From DUPQ01 sp964563155 (GTDB taxonomy: Bacteria > Bacillota > Clostridia > DUPQ01): a DNA stretch of 64,000 nucleotides. Positions 33,822-42,637 of the stretch are shown here, one piece after another. Position 1 is the stretch's first letter. Each line of letters begins with the position of its first letter. The notes below the pieces were generated by a model. That model was not told where the DNA came from, did no database searches, and saw only the letters and a list, made by a program, of their open reading frames with translations. The position numbers and the translations under genes are program-made. The stretch covers positions 1 through 64,000 of the forward strand of contig CAZLVL010000001.1 of NCBI GenBank assembly GCA_964563155.1, written 5' to 3'.

Positions 33822-34629
33822 TTTGTCCTCCTTCAATTGTCAGTCTAACTTCATTACAATTTAATGATTCAATACCTCTTTCACTCTCCACTACTAATTG
33901 TCCTTTGGAGTCTATACCTTTTGAAATGGCAAAAAATACTTTTCCATCCTTTTCATAGGTTATTTCTCTATTTGTCATTAAAGAATAGCTATTCCATATT
34001 TTTAAAATATCGTCTACTTTTCTTTTAGTAATCTTATCATACAATACAATTATATTTCTACATACATTTTTAATCAAATTATCTATATCTACCTGAGTTT
34101 TTGTTTCTAAATAGACAGATGTAGATATATCTTTGATATCTGGGTGCATTTGTTCATTATTAACATTTATACCAACACCTAATATTAATAGGGAAATCTG
34201 CTTTTGGCTTATGCGGCTTTCACTTAAAATACCACAAAGCTTCTTTTTGTTAACCAGTATATCATTGGGCCATTTTATACCTACCCTTAAGCCTATTAAG
34301 TCTTCTAGACTTACAGCCAAGGCACAAGAGGTCATTATGGCCATTAGGCCTATATATTCTAATGGTAATTCATTTTCTTCTGGCTTTATAACCAAGCTAA
34401 AGTAGGCACCTTTGTCTGAATGGGATATGAAAGACCTTTGTAAGCGGCCTCTTCCTTTTTCTTGTTTTTTTGCTCTAACTACTGTGAACTTATTATTAAA
34501 ATCCTTGGCATTTTCCTTGGCATAAGTGTTTGTGGAATCTAAGGTCTCAAATTCTAGATACTCAATTTTTTCACCCTTAAAACTATCAAAATCTATTTTA
34601 TCTTTTTTCCACAATATATTTTTTTCCAT
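33811..34629 (-). CDS. birA: biotin--[acetyl-CoA-carboxylase] ligase, monofunctional
   Basis: This 272-residue ligase attaches biotin to acyl carrier proteins. Catalytic features are GRGRLQRSF (59-67, the biotinyl-AMP loop), KWPNDILVNKKKLCGIL (about 119-135) and LGVGINVNNE. The N-terminus lacks the winged HTH of bifunctional BirA (about 320 residues), so it should not repress biotin genes. It overlaps the upstream hypothetical gene by 32 nt and has no clear SD, so translation may depend on coupling. Confidence 0.93.
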   Translation of the reverse strand: MEKNILWKKDKIDFDSFKGEKIEYLEFETLDSTNTYAKENAKDFNNKFTVVRAKKQEKGRGRLQRSFISHSDKGAYFSLVIKPEENELPLEYIGLMAIMTSCALAVSLEDLIGLRVGIKWPNDILVNKKKLCGILSESRISQKQISLLILGVGINVNNEQMHPDIKDISTSVYLETKTQVDIDNLIKNVCRNIIVLYDKITKRKVDDILKIWNSYSLMTNREITYEKDGKVFFAISKGIDSKGQLVVESERGIESLNCNEVRLTIEGGQNGT

Positions 34630-35173
34630 TTATTAAAAATTCTACCAAATTATTATTTTCTTCCAGCTTTCTCGCTTTTTTTGAAGTCTGTAAATATGCA
34701 TAAAGAGATCTTTCATGAAAATTTTCGTCTGACTCTTCTAAATCAAATATTATATTTTTTATATATAAATCTTTGGAGTTTTCCACCAAGATAGGCTGGT
34801 CCATGTATTTACCTAGTTTCTTAATGCTTTGAGAAAAAACGGAGGTGGTTAATAAGACCAAGGGTTTTCTATAGCTTCCTATTATATATTCATTGGCATT
34901 AACCAAAGAAGCAGACAAATCATTTGTATTGTTTAAATCCATGTAGGAACCTTCAATAACATAGTTTTTGTCTATAGGCATATTTATTGATAAACAAGTA
35001 TAGTCAGGATTATTAAATCTTTCTATATCATCTGCTGGGGTTAAATAGGTTATGATAACCTTTTTTGCCACATCAAAGGTCTTTATAGATAATTGGGCAT
35101 GGTCAGACAACTTCATTCCAAAGTTGAGAGTATCTTCTAATAAATTATTTTTTACATGGTAATAAGTAATCAT
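34598..35173 (-). CDS. hypothetical cytoplasmic protein
   Basis: This 191-residue soluble protein has no signal or membrane helix. It begins MITYYHVKNNLLEDTLNFGM. Its central part (YTCLSINMPIDKNYVIEGSY, NEYIIGSYRKPLVLLTT) looks like mixed alpha/beta. The C-terminus has a charged helix (FHERSLYAYLQTSKKARKLEE) and a strand. It overlaps the upstream alcohol dehydrogenase gene by 4 nt and birA downstream by 32 nt. I do not recognise a family and infer no function. Confidence 0.7.
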   Translation of the reverse strand: MITYYHVKNNLLEDTLNFGMKLSDHAQLSIKTFDVAKKVIITYLTPADDIERFNNPDYTCLSINMPIDKNYVIEGSYMDLNNTNDLSASLVNANEYIIGSYRKPLVLLTTSVFSQSIKKLGKYMDQPILVENSKDLYIKNIIFDLEESDENFHERSLYAYLQTSKKARKLEENNNLVEFLINGKKYIVEKR

Positions 35174-36273
35174 AGTCTGGCTGCCTCAAGGTAGATGTCT
35201 ACCAAATCTTTTTCTTTTAGGTCTCCATATGTTAATTGTATTGACGCTTGCATATTTGCTAGGCTTGCATACTTTTCACAGTCTTTTAGGCTTAGGTTTA
35301 CCTTGTCTAGAGGTTCTTCAAAAAATTGACACATATCTTCATAATCTTTAAAGCCCATCTTTTCTATTACATGTAAGGTCTTGTCCTCTACTGCCTTTAG
35401 CATTCTAGTAAAATATGGCCTGCAAAAATATAGGTTGGCAAAGCCATGGGGAAAATTGTGAAAGTAGGTCATAGAATAGCCTAAAGCATGCATGGCTGTA
35501 GTACCAGTATGAGTAATAGCCATTCCCCCTAAATATGAAGCATACATAAGGTTATAGCGGGTTTCTTCATCAAATTTTCTCTCTCTTAATGGACCTATAC
35601 ATTTACTAAAACTTTCCATTCCTTGATTTGCATACATTTGAGAAAGTGATGTACTTCTTTTTGAAAGATAACTCTCAAATAAATGGCTAGCAGCATCAAA
35701 AGCTGTAGAAAGAGTAAAGTACTCAGATAAACTATATGTATATCCTGGATCTAAAAAAGCATGCTTTGGAAATATTAAAGATGATGCAAAGCTTTTCTTT
35801 GTTTGCCATTTATTTATGGTCAAAATGGAATAAGGGGTTACTTCACTACCTGTTCCCGCTGTTGTTGGTATAGCAATAAGGGGTAAAGCCTTTTTAATTT
35901 CTTTTTCAAAAAGGTCCATAGGCTCCATTTCACAAGCCCCTAGCACAGCGATAGCCTTTGCTCCGTCTAGGGCTGATCCGCCACCTATGGCAATAATTGC
36001 ATCAATCTTTTTATCTCTACAAATCCGACCTGCTTTTTGTATACTCTCAAAAGAAGGATTTTCCTCTATCTCATTAAAAACTTCATATTCTTTTCCAGCT
36101 AAAACTTGTAAAACATCATAAAGTGCGCCACTTTTTTGGGCACCACTTTTCCCTGTCACAATAAGGTATTTATTTCCTGTTTCAAGAAAAACTTTTTTTC
36201 CTTTTGAAACACATTGCCTACCAATTACAAGATTGACAGGCATATAGCTTTTAATTTCAGTTTGCTGGTACAT
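35170..36273 (-). CDS. iron-containing alcohol dehydrogenase
   Basis: This 367-residue group III dehydrogenase has the NAD(P) motif AIGGGSALDGAKAIA (about 96-110) and TTAGTGSEVTPYSI. The metal ligands are in place: Asp and His in AFDAASHLFE (about 191-200), and His residues in AMHALGYSMTYFHNFPHG (about 259-276). Related enzymes act on butanol, 1,3-propanediol, lactaldehyde or glycerol. The substrate here is open; lactaldehyde reduction would fit fucose use but is a guess. It overlaps both neighbours (17 and 4 nt) within the operon. Confidence 0.92.
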   Translation of the reverse strand: MYQQTEIKSYMPVNLVIGRQCVSKGKKVFLETGNKYLIVTGKSGAQKSGALYDVLQVLAGKEYEVFNEIEENPSFESIQKAGRICRDKKIDAIIAIGGGSALDGAKAIAVLGACEMEPMDLFEKEIKKALPLIAIPTTAGTGSEVTPYSILTINKWQTKKSFASSLIFPKHAFLDPGYTYSLSEYFTLSTAFDAASHLFESYLSKRSTSLSQMYANQGMESFSKCIGPLRERKFDEETRYNLMYASYLGGMAITHTGTTAMHALGYSMTYFHNFPHGFANLYFCRPYFTRMLKAVEDKTLHVIEKMGFKDYEDMCQFFEEPLDKVNLSLKDCEKYASLANMQASIQLTYGDLKEKDLVDIYLEAARL

Positions 36274-36844
36274 ATGAATAGGGTCCTCTAAACATTACAT
36301 AACATTCATTAGATGTTACTTTTATGCCTCTTCCATCTCCTCTAGGTATCAAAACTAGATGGTCTTTAGAGAGGGCACTATCAGGCTTAAGATTAGACCC
36401 TGTAGTAATATTACTAAGACCTTCCTTGTGTTCGTTACCAATAACTATGGCATCACCAGCTCTTAAAATTATCTCTGATGTTCCTAAAGCATACAAGGCA
36501 TCTCCCTTGTACAAGTGTAAAACTTGAAAGCCATAGCTGTCTGACATTTCTCTAATTATTGTATCTAAGAAATCCATTCTAGATTGAAGGGAAGAAATCT
36601 CTTTTTGTGCTTTTCCAAGAGCAGTTTCTAATTCAGTTACCTTTACATCATCTACAGGATTGGTTGTTTGTCCTCCACCATGAGAACCTGTTGATATTAG
36701 GGCTCTAACTTCAGCAATCTTTGCATCTACATAGTCGACACTGGCTAAGACCAAGTCTTGTGTCTTTGCAGAAATACTAAACATTAGGGTCATTACAAAA
36801 ACTACTGAAATAACTGCAATAAGTATTTTTTTGTCTTGTTTCAT
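36257..36844 (-). CDS. secreted or membrane-anchored protein with coiled coil
   Basis: This 195-residue protein has an N-terminal hydrophobic segment (ILIAVISVVFVMTLMFSISA, about 6-25). A Gly/Thr-rich spacer (GSHGGGQTTNPVDD) and a coiled-coil stretch (about 67-97; VTELETALGKAQKEISSLQS) follow. A C-terminal beta-rich domain contains FQVLHLYKGDALYALGTSEI. It resembles small clostridial envelope proteins of unknown role. SD AAAGGAG precedes the ATG. It is the first gene of the long operon running down to ricT, behind a promoter with a palindrome. Confidence 0.75.
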   Translation of the reverse strand: MKQDKKILIAVISVVFVMTLMFSISAKTQDLVLASVDYVDAKIAEVRALISTGSHGGGQTTNPVDDVKVTELETALGKAQKEISSLQSRMDFLDTIIREMSDSYGFQVLHLYKGDALYALGTSEIILRAGDAIVIGNEHKEGLSNITTGSNLKPDSALSKDHLVLIPRGDGRGIKVTSNECYVMFRGPYSYVPAN

Positions 36845-36889
36845 CTTTTGCTCTCCTTTACGAAACTAAAAGTTTCCGATTACTTATAC

Positions 36890-36918
36890 ATTATACATAA
36901 TATGACTCATATTAAAAT
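36890..36918 (-). promoter_or_regulatory. candidate regulated promoter with palindromic operator
   Basis: On the minus strand, TATAAT (36890-36895) has only a poor -35 (ATTTTA, 36913-36918). The spacer holds a 15-bp palindrome AATATGACTCATATT (36899-36913). A 6-bp hairpin (GAAACT/AGTTTC, 36862-36876) lies just downstream. This fits a repressed or activated promoter for the 36844-29805 operon. Confidence 0.45.
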
Positions 36919-36947
36919 AGACTTAAACCCTTTAGCCAAACAAAGCT

Positions 36948-38093
36948 TTATTCTAAAAAGTCATTAATCTTAACCATCTGCTGGTTTTTAATATATACAT
37001 GGGGAACTCTTACACCTATTTTACATACATACTCATAATTTATGGTGCCTGACAAATTAGCCAGCTCTTCTACAGGAATGTGTTTTCCAAAAAGTTCTAC
37101 CTCATCTTGTTCTTTTATATCCAAACTATCTGTAATATCTACCATAAACATATCCATACATATGGTACCTGTGATTGGATAGGTTTTCCCCTTTATGTAT
37201 ACCCTTCCTTTTTCAGACAAAACCCTGCTATAGCCATCGGCATAACCGCAGGCAACTGTTGCAATCAAACTGTCTTTTTTAACAATATATTGGTTGTTAT
37301 AGCTTATGGGTTCTCCCTTTTTTACTTTTTTTATTTGAATTATCCTAGATTTAAAACTCATCGCTGGTCTTAAATTCATTTTACTTTTATCTTTTGATGC
37401 TTTGGATGGATAAAGCCCATAAATAATTAGGCCTGGTCTTACCATGTCTAAATATTTATCTGGATGCAAGATAATTCCTCCAGAGTTGCAAATATGCTTA
37501 AGAGCTACATTAATATCTTTTTTTTCTAGTTTTTCTAAAACCTCTAAAAATCTTTTGTATTGAAGATTAGTATATGAAAAGTCTTGGTGGTCAGCTGTTG
37601 AAAAATGGGAAAATATTCCTGAAAAATGGAGATTTTCTAAAAGTAGAGCCTCATTAATATCTTCAAAATTGCTGTATAAAAAGCCAACCCTATTCATACC
37701 AGTATCAACTTTTAAGTGGACGTACAAAACCTTGTTCAAGGCTTTAGCAATAGTAGAATACTCTTTTGCCATTTCTAAATTGGTCAAGGTTATGGCTAAA
37801 TTGTTATCTATGGCTTCTTCAATGTTTTCAGGCCTTATGTAACCTAAGACTAAGATTGCAGATGTAATACCTTTTTTTCTTAAATTTATTGCCTCTTTTA
37901 AGGTGGCAACTACCAGCATGTATACTTGATTTTCGCATAGAACTTGGGCCACTTCACAGGCCCCATGGCCGTAGGCATCTGCTTTTATGACCGGTGCTAG
38001 TTTTACCTTGTCAACCCTTTTTTTAATCTCTTTTATATTATTATCAATATCATCTAGGTCAATTTCCACCCAGACCCTATCAGGCTTTATCAC
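36948..38093 (-). CDS. alr: alanine racemase
   Basis: This 381-residue PLP enzyme interconverts L- and D-alanine for peptidoglycan synthesis. The PLP lysine lies in APVIKADAYGHGA (Lys37). Other family signatures are HLKVDTGMNRVGF, CNSGGIILHPDKYLDMVRPG (in parts: VRPGLIIYGLYP), CGYADGYSR and TGTICMDMFMVD. The ATG overlaps nnrD by 14 nt; nnrD-alr is a common Bacillota order. Confidence 0.96.
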   Translation of the reverse strand: MIKPDRVWVEIDLDDIDNNIKEIKKRVDKVKLAPVIKADAYGHGACEVAQVLCENQVYMLVVATLKEAINLRKKGITSAILVLGYIRPENIEEAIDNNLAITLTNLEMAKEYSTIAKALNKVLYVHLKVDTGMNRVGFLYSNFEDINEALLLENLHFSGIFSHFSTADHQDFSYTNLQYKRFLEVLEKLEKKDINVALKHICNSGGIILHPDKYLDMVRPGLIIYGLYPSKASKDKSKMNLRPAMSFKSRIIQIKKVKKGEPISYNNQYIVKKDSLIATVACGYADGYSRVLSEKGRVYIKGKTYPITGTICMDMFMVDITDSLDIKEQDEVELFGKHIPVEELANLSGTINYEYVCKIGVRVPHVYIKNQQMVKINDFLE

Positions 38094-38925
38094 CTAGCAC
38101 CTCCTTATGGGCTTTGTGTATATTGTTAACTATGTCTGAAGCTTTCAAACTTATTTTACCATATTCTTGACTGGCTATGTCACCTGCTAAAGCATGCATA
38201 TAGACAGCAGAGGCGAGCTTGTTAAAGTCACTGGTTTTTAGGTTTGAGTAGGCTGTTACCATGCCAGCCAGCACATCTCCACTTCCTGGGGTAGCCATTC
38301 CAGGATTTCCTTTTTCACATACATAAATACCTTCTTCTCCTACTACAAGACTCTTATGGCCTTTTAGAACAGTTATAGCCCCATATGAAGAGTAAAAGTC
38401 ATAAGCTGTCCTTATTCTATCTTTTTTAATCTGCTCTACACTCATTTTACATAAGCCACTCATCTCTCCATGATGGGGTAAAAGAATCATTTTAGACCCA
38501 TATTTTTTTAAAAGTCTTTCCTTGTCTGCCAGCATCCTTAAAGCTCCCCCATCGCAGACCACCTTGTTTTTAGCTTGGGCTAAAACTCTTTCTAAAAGTA
38601 AAGTGTTTACTCTATTTACCTTAAGACCACTACCAATACAGACAGTATGACACTTAGATATTTTTTCATCCAAGTCCTTTCTTTTAATGGCTATGGCTTC
38701 TACTGACAGCATATCGTAGTATGAAAAATGAAAAGAGGGAGCCAAATAATATACTAAGCCTGCTCCGCTTACTAGACTTGCCTCCAAACAAAGCCTAAGA
38801 GCCCCAGTCATACCTAAAGAACCTGCTACAAATAGAAAACTTCCATAATCATACTTATGGCTATCAGGCTCTCTTTTATTGAAAAAATTGGCAAAATCTT
38901 TATTAGTAAATTCTATGATCTTCAT
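38080..38925 (-). CDS. nnrD: ADP-dependent (S)-NAD(P)H-hydrate dehydratase
   Basis: This 281-residue ribokinase-fold protein is the C-terminal half of the bifunctional Nnr (YjeF) repair enzymes. Key motifs are SFLFVAGSLGMTGALRL, VCDGGALRML, LLPHHGEMSGL, and NPGMATPGSGDVLAGM, which carries the catalytic Asp. It repairs damaged NAD(P)H hydrates. The epimerase half (NnrE) is absent here. The stop overlaps alr. Confidence 0.93.
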   Translation of the reverse strand: MKIIEFTNKDFANFFNKREPDSHKYDYGSFLFVAGSLGMTGALRLCLEASLVSGAGLVYYLAPSFHFSYYDMLSVEAIAIKRKDLDEKISKCHTVCIGSGLKVNRVNTLLLERVLAQAKNKVVCDGGALRMLADKERLLKKYGSKMILLPHHGEMSGLCKMSVEQIKKDRIRTAYDFYSSYGAITVLKGHKSLVVGEEGIYVCEKGNPGMATPGSGDVLAGMVTAYSNLKTSDFNKLASAVYMHALAGDIASQEYGKISLKASDIVNNIHKAHKEVLGDKA

Positions 38926-38967
38926 GAGGATAATTATATCATTTACAGGCTTTTTAAGAAATTAAAA

Positions 38968-39429
38968 CTAATATCCTAAAAGCTTAGGAGCTAAAAAAGA
39001 TATTATGGCAATGGCTACAGCAGATATAGCTGCTCCTAGACAGACACTTACAATTGCCTTTTTCTTGTCCATCTGCATAAAGGCTGCAATAGCGCTTCCT
39101 GTCCAGACTCCAGTAAAAGGTAGTGGTATAGCTACAAACAATACTAAACCCCAAAACTCATACTTTTCTACTTGTTTTTTCCCCTTATTAACCTTTTTAT
39201 CTATGTAATCATAGAACCACTTAAGAACCTTGGTCTTGCCTAACCATTTGAAAATGGGAGTAAAAGCAAATATTACAAAGACCATGGCTAGTAATGAACC
39301 AATATATGATACAAAGGTTACTAAAAAGGGATTTAAATCGTAAACCAAGATACCCAGAGGAATTGCTCCTCTTTGTTCAATGATAGGTACAGCAGATATT
39401 ACAAGTATGTATAAGTATTTTTCTAGCAT
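38968..39429 (-). CDS. COG2426-type small multidrug-export-like membrane protein
   Basis: This protein of 153 residues starts at 39429 (MLEKYLYI), 8 nt after AAAGGA; a longer frame would run into the helicase gene. It has about four membrane helices. The N-terminal motif YILVISAVPIIEQRGAIPLGI and the central FWGLVLFVAIPLPFTGVWTG define the family. It has been called a small multidrug export protein, but the transport function is poorly supported. It lies 25 nt after the helicase gene. Confidence 0.85.
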   Translation of the reverse strand: MLEKYLYILVISAVPIIEQRGAIPLGILVYDLNPFLVTFVSYIGSLLAMVFVIFAFTPIFKWLGKTKVLKWFYDYIDKKVNKGKKQVEKYEFWGLVLFVAIPLPFTGVWTGSAIAAFMQMDKKKAIVSVCLGAAISAVAIAIISFLAPKLLGY

Positions 39430-39454
39430 ATTTTCTATCCTTTTTTTCTTCAAA

Positions 39455-41788
39455 CTAAATACTACTATAGTTCCACCATTTTGGGAACAAGGATTTGTAT
39501 TTATTTGATGCAAACCGACTATCTACCAAAAGAACAAAACCCTTATCTTCTTCACTTCTAATAACTCTCCCTGCAGCTTGTAGCACCTTATTAAGGCCTG
39601 GAAAGGTATATGAGTAATCAAAGCCATTCATGTTTAGATCATCAAAATACTTTCTAATAAGCTCTCTTTCAGGCCCTACTGTAGGCAATCCTGGACCAAT
39701 AACAACAGCTCCTGAGAGTTTTTCTCCTACTAGGTCAATTCCTTCTCCAAAAAGACCTCCCATTACCACAAAGGCAACCAGAGTCTTTTCTCCATACTTA
39801 TCAAAGCGCTTTAAAAAATCCAATCTTTCACTATCACTCATATAGGGAACCTGCTCTACTATATCCATTTGCAGATTAAGTTGAGAAAAAATATCTAAAA
39901 CACTTTTCATATAGGTATATGAGGGGAAAAAGGCCATATAGTTTCCAATCTTTTTTGAAAACTCTTGTTTAAGCAAAAGTGCTATTTTCTCATATGACAT
40001 ATCCCTTTCCTTATACTTAGTCGAAATATCACCTACAATTTTAATCTCTAGATTTTCAGAAGGAAAAGGAGATGGAAGACTAAGGTAGGTGTCAAAATCT
40101 CCATCTGCTCCCAAAAGATTCATATAATAATTGGAAGGCTCTAAGGTGGCAGAAAATATAATGGAGGCTTTTCCTGTGTCCATGCTCTCTTTTAATAGCA
40201 TAGAAGGATCTAAGCACATCATCTTTACTTCAAAATTATCCTTTTTGTTAGTATACAAGGTACTATATCTAGAATCATAAAAGCTGGCAATTTTTGAAAA
40301 GAAAATCAAATTGAACATACCGTCTTTAAAAGCTTCTTTTTTATCATCAGGAATTTTGTTTAAATCATAGAGCATAATATCATTTATGCAAGTATCCACA
40401 TATTCAAGTAAAAACAAGGGTGGATTTTCCAGGGCCACAAAGCCTTCATTCATATTCTCAAAGTGCTCCCTTTGAGAAATCTTCATTGCATGGAGTAGCT
40501 GATTAACGCTTTCTTTTAAGTATTTCCAGTCTTTTTTAATACTCTTTTTAAATAGATTTATATTTTCTGTACTTAAAGCACAAGAAAACATTTCCCTTCC
40601 TCTTTCAACTAGGTTGTGGGCTTCATCAATTAAGTAGCAAAAGTTTAAATCATTGTCTTTATTAAAATACCTGTCTAGCTTGACTCTAGGGTCAAAAAGA
40701 TAGTTGTAGTCCCCAATAATTAAATCACAGTATCCTGTTAAATCTAAGCTAAGCTCAAAAGGACATATATCATACTTATCTGCATATGCCTTTATTATGG
40801 GGGCATCAAAAAACTGTTCAGAAAGCATCTCTTTAATACATTTTCTAGCCCTAATGTAATAGTGTTTTGCCCTAGGACACTTTTCTGGGTCACAGTCCAT
40901 TTTCTCCATAGGACACATCTTTTCTTTAGCACTTAAGTGCAAGAGTCGTAAGTTCAACCCTTTTTCTTGAAGTTTGTTATAGGCGTCTTTAGCCACTTGG
41001 GCTGTAACTGTTTTAGCAGTTAAATACATTATCTTGTCAATGTGTCCTTCTCCCAGAGCTTTTATGGCCGGAAAGAGAACTCCCATGGTTTTACCAGTAC
41101 CTGTGGGTGCTGTAGCAAAAAGTTTTATTCCATCAACAATTGAATTATAGCTTTCATCTATAAGTTCCTTTTGACCTTTTCTGTAATATGAATAGGGAAA
41201 TTCCAAACCAGCAATACTTTTATCTCGAATAATGTGCCACTTTCTTATCCCAGTAAGATAGTTTAGGTATATCCTTGTTAACTTGTCATAGACTTTTTTT
41301 ACTTGCTCTAGGCTATATACATATTCAAAGGATATTTGGTCTTGATTTTCTCTATTAATGTATAGAAGGTTAAGACCTATCTTTTCTAGGCCATATTTTT
41401 TCATGTAGATATATGCATAGAGTTGGGCTTGACCTAAGTGTTCTGGATTATGGGCAGGAAGTATTTCATTAACATCTTTTGTAGTGGTCTTAACTTCATA
41501 AATACAGTAGTCGTAGTCTTTTTCTTCCACATGCAATATCCCATCTACTCTTCCCGCTATATTCATGGTCACAATGGAATTTTCTACTAGGTCTTCAAGA
41601 TATACTTCCTTTTGGAATTTCTCTTTGCCATACTTTTCTAACATTTTAGTTTGAAAAGAAAGGTGGTATCTTGTTCCTTCCACCGCTGCTATATTTGAAC
41701 CTCTTAGACTTGAAGACATATTAATATCTTTTTCACTCAAAGAAAATTCCGCTATTTCTCTAACTGATACATTTATTTTCTTTCCCAT
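39455..41788 (-). CDS. PD-(D/E)XK nuclease fused to XPD/DinG-type Fe-S helicase
   Basis: This 777-residue protein has two parts. Residues about 35-160 form a Cas4/RecB-like nuclease: Asp82 in GRVDGI, Glu98-Lys100 in YEVKTT, and GQAQLYAY. Residues about 205-777 are an SF2 XPD/DinG-type 5'-3' helicase with Walker A APTGTGKT (227-234), DEAH (388-391), and late SATLEPSN and QAAGRVIRSEEDKG motifs. Cysteines 292, 299, 304, 317 and 342 could bind a 4Fe-4S cluster. The nuclease-helicase fusion suggests a DNA repair or end-processing role; this is inference. It heads the operon leading to alr. Confidence 0.9.
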   Translation of the reverse strand: MGKKINVSVREIAEFSLSEKDINMSSSLRGSNIAAVEGTRYHLSFQTKMLEKYGKEKFQKEVYLEDLVENSIVTMNIAGRVDGILHVEEKDYDYCIYEVKTTTKDVNEILPAHNPEHLGQAQLYAYIYMKKYGLEKIGLNLLYINRENQDQISFEYVYSLEQVKKVYDKLTRIYLNYLTGIRKWHIIRDKSIAGLEFPYSYYRKGQKELIDESYNSIVDGIKLFATAPTGTGKTMGVLFPAIKALGEGHIDKIMYLTAKTVTAQVAKDAYNKLQEKGLNLRLLHLSAKEKMCPMEKMDCDPEKCPRAKHYYIRARKCIKEMLSEQFFDAPIIKAYADKYDICPFELSLDLTGYCDLIIGDYNYLFDPRVKLDRYFNKDNDLNFCYLIDEAHNLVERGREMFSCALSTENINLFKKSIKKDWKYLKESVNQLLHAMKISQREHFENMNEGFVALENPPLFLLEYVDTCINDIMLYDLNKIPDDKKEAFKDGMFNLIFFSKIASFYDSRYSTLYTNKKDNFEVKMMCLDPSMLLKESMDTGKASIIFSATLEPSNYYMNLLGADGDFDTYLSLPSPFPSENLEIKIVGDISTKYKERDMSYEKIALLLKQEFSKKIGNYMAFFPSYTYMKSVLDIFSQLNLQMDIVEQVPYMSDSERLDFLKRFDKYGEKTLVAFVVMGGLFGEGIDLVGEKLSGAVVIGPGLPTVGPERELIRKYFDDLNMNGFDYSYTFPGLNKVLQAAGRVIRSEEDKGFVLLVDSRFASNKYKSLFPKWWNYSSI

Positions 41789-41912
41789 GAAACACCTGTT
41801 CTTGTATTATAACTGAAGGAGTGATAAAAAGACAGACCCTAATAAAACAAAAAAGCAGAAGAAATCTCTCCTACCTTTTATTAATTTTTTCATAATTATT
41901 AAATAATTGATA

Positions 41913-42635
41913 CTAGTCTTCCCAATTGTGGTAGATGTTTTGCACATCATCTAAATCTTCTAATCTTTCTATTAATCTTTCCATATTTTGAATATTTTCT
42001 TCAGCTATTTTAACATAGTTTTGAGGAACCATTTGAATTTCAGCTTGAATAAAGGTATAGCCTTTTTCTTCTAAGTTATCTCTTAAAGATGAAAAATCTG
42101 CAGGATCACTGATGATTTCATAGAGTTCTTCTTCATTTTCAAAGTCCTCTGCCCCTGCTTCAAGAGCATCCATCATAAGGGTATCAGTATCAACTAAATC
42201 GCTTTCTTCTAGTATTATGATTCCTTTTTTATCAAACATATATGATACGCAGCCTGTTGTTCCAAGATTGCCACCATATTTATCAAAAAGTGAACGGACA
42301 TCTCCAGCAGTCCTATTTCTGTTATCTGTCATTGTTTCTACAATTACAGCTACACCATTAGGACCATAGCCTTCGTAGGTTATCCTTTCAAAGTTTTGAG
42401 AATCCATGTCTCCTGAGGCCTTTTTTATACTTCTTGCAATGGTATCATTGGGAACATTGTTGGCCTTTGCTTTTGCTATCACATCTCCAAGAGCTGAATT
42501 TGAGTTAGGATCTGGTCCTCCCGTTTTAACTGCTACCGTTATTTCACGACCTATCTTGGTAAAGATTTTACCTCTTTGGGCATCGCTTTTTGCTTTTTTG
42601 TGTTTTATATTAGACCACTTAGAATGTCCAGCCAT
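41913..42635 (-). CDS. yebC: YebC/PmpR family protein
   Basis: This 240-residue protein has the family opening MAGHSKWSNIKHKKAKSDAQ, NVPNDTIARSIKKASG and IYEGYGPNGVAVIVE-like sequence (YEGYGPNGVAVIVETMTDNR). It is annotated as a transcriptional regulator. Recent work on YebC-type proteins links them to translation of proline-rich stretches, so both names should be treated with care. The length is normal (about 240). The start is 2 nt after the yigZ stop. Confidence 0.95.
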   Translation of the reverse strand: MAGHSKWSNIKHKKAKSDAQRGKIFTKIGREITVAVKTGGPDPNSNSALGDVIAKAKANNVPNDTIARSIKKASGDMDSQNFERITYEGYGPNGVAVIVETMTDNRNRTAGDVRSLFDKYGGNLGTTGCVSYMFDKKGIIILEESDLVDTDTLMMDALEAGAEDFENEEELYEIISDPADFSSLRDNLEEKGYTFIQAEIQMVPQNYVKIAEENIQNMERLIERLEDLDDVQNIYHNWED

Positions 42636-42637
42636 TT

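Noticed and set aside
39455..41788. CRISPR-associated Cas4 or DinG-type defence system
   Set aside because: The nuclease domain is Cas4-like, but no repeats, spacers or other cas genes are visible anywhere in the window.
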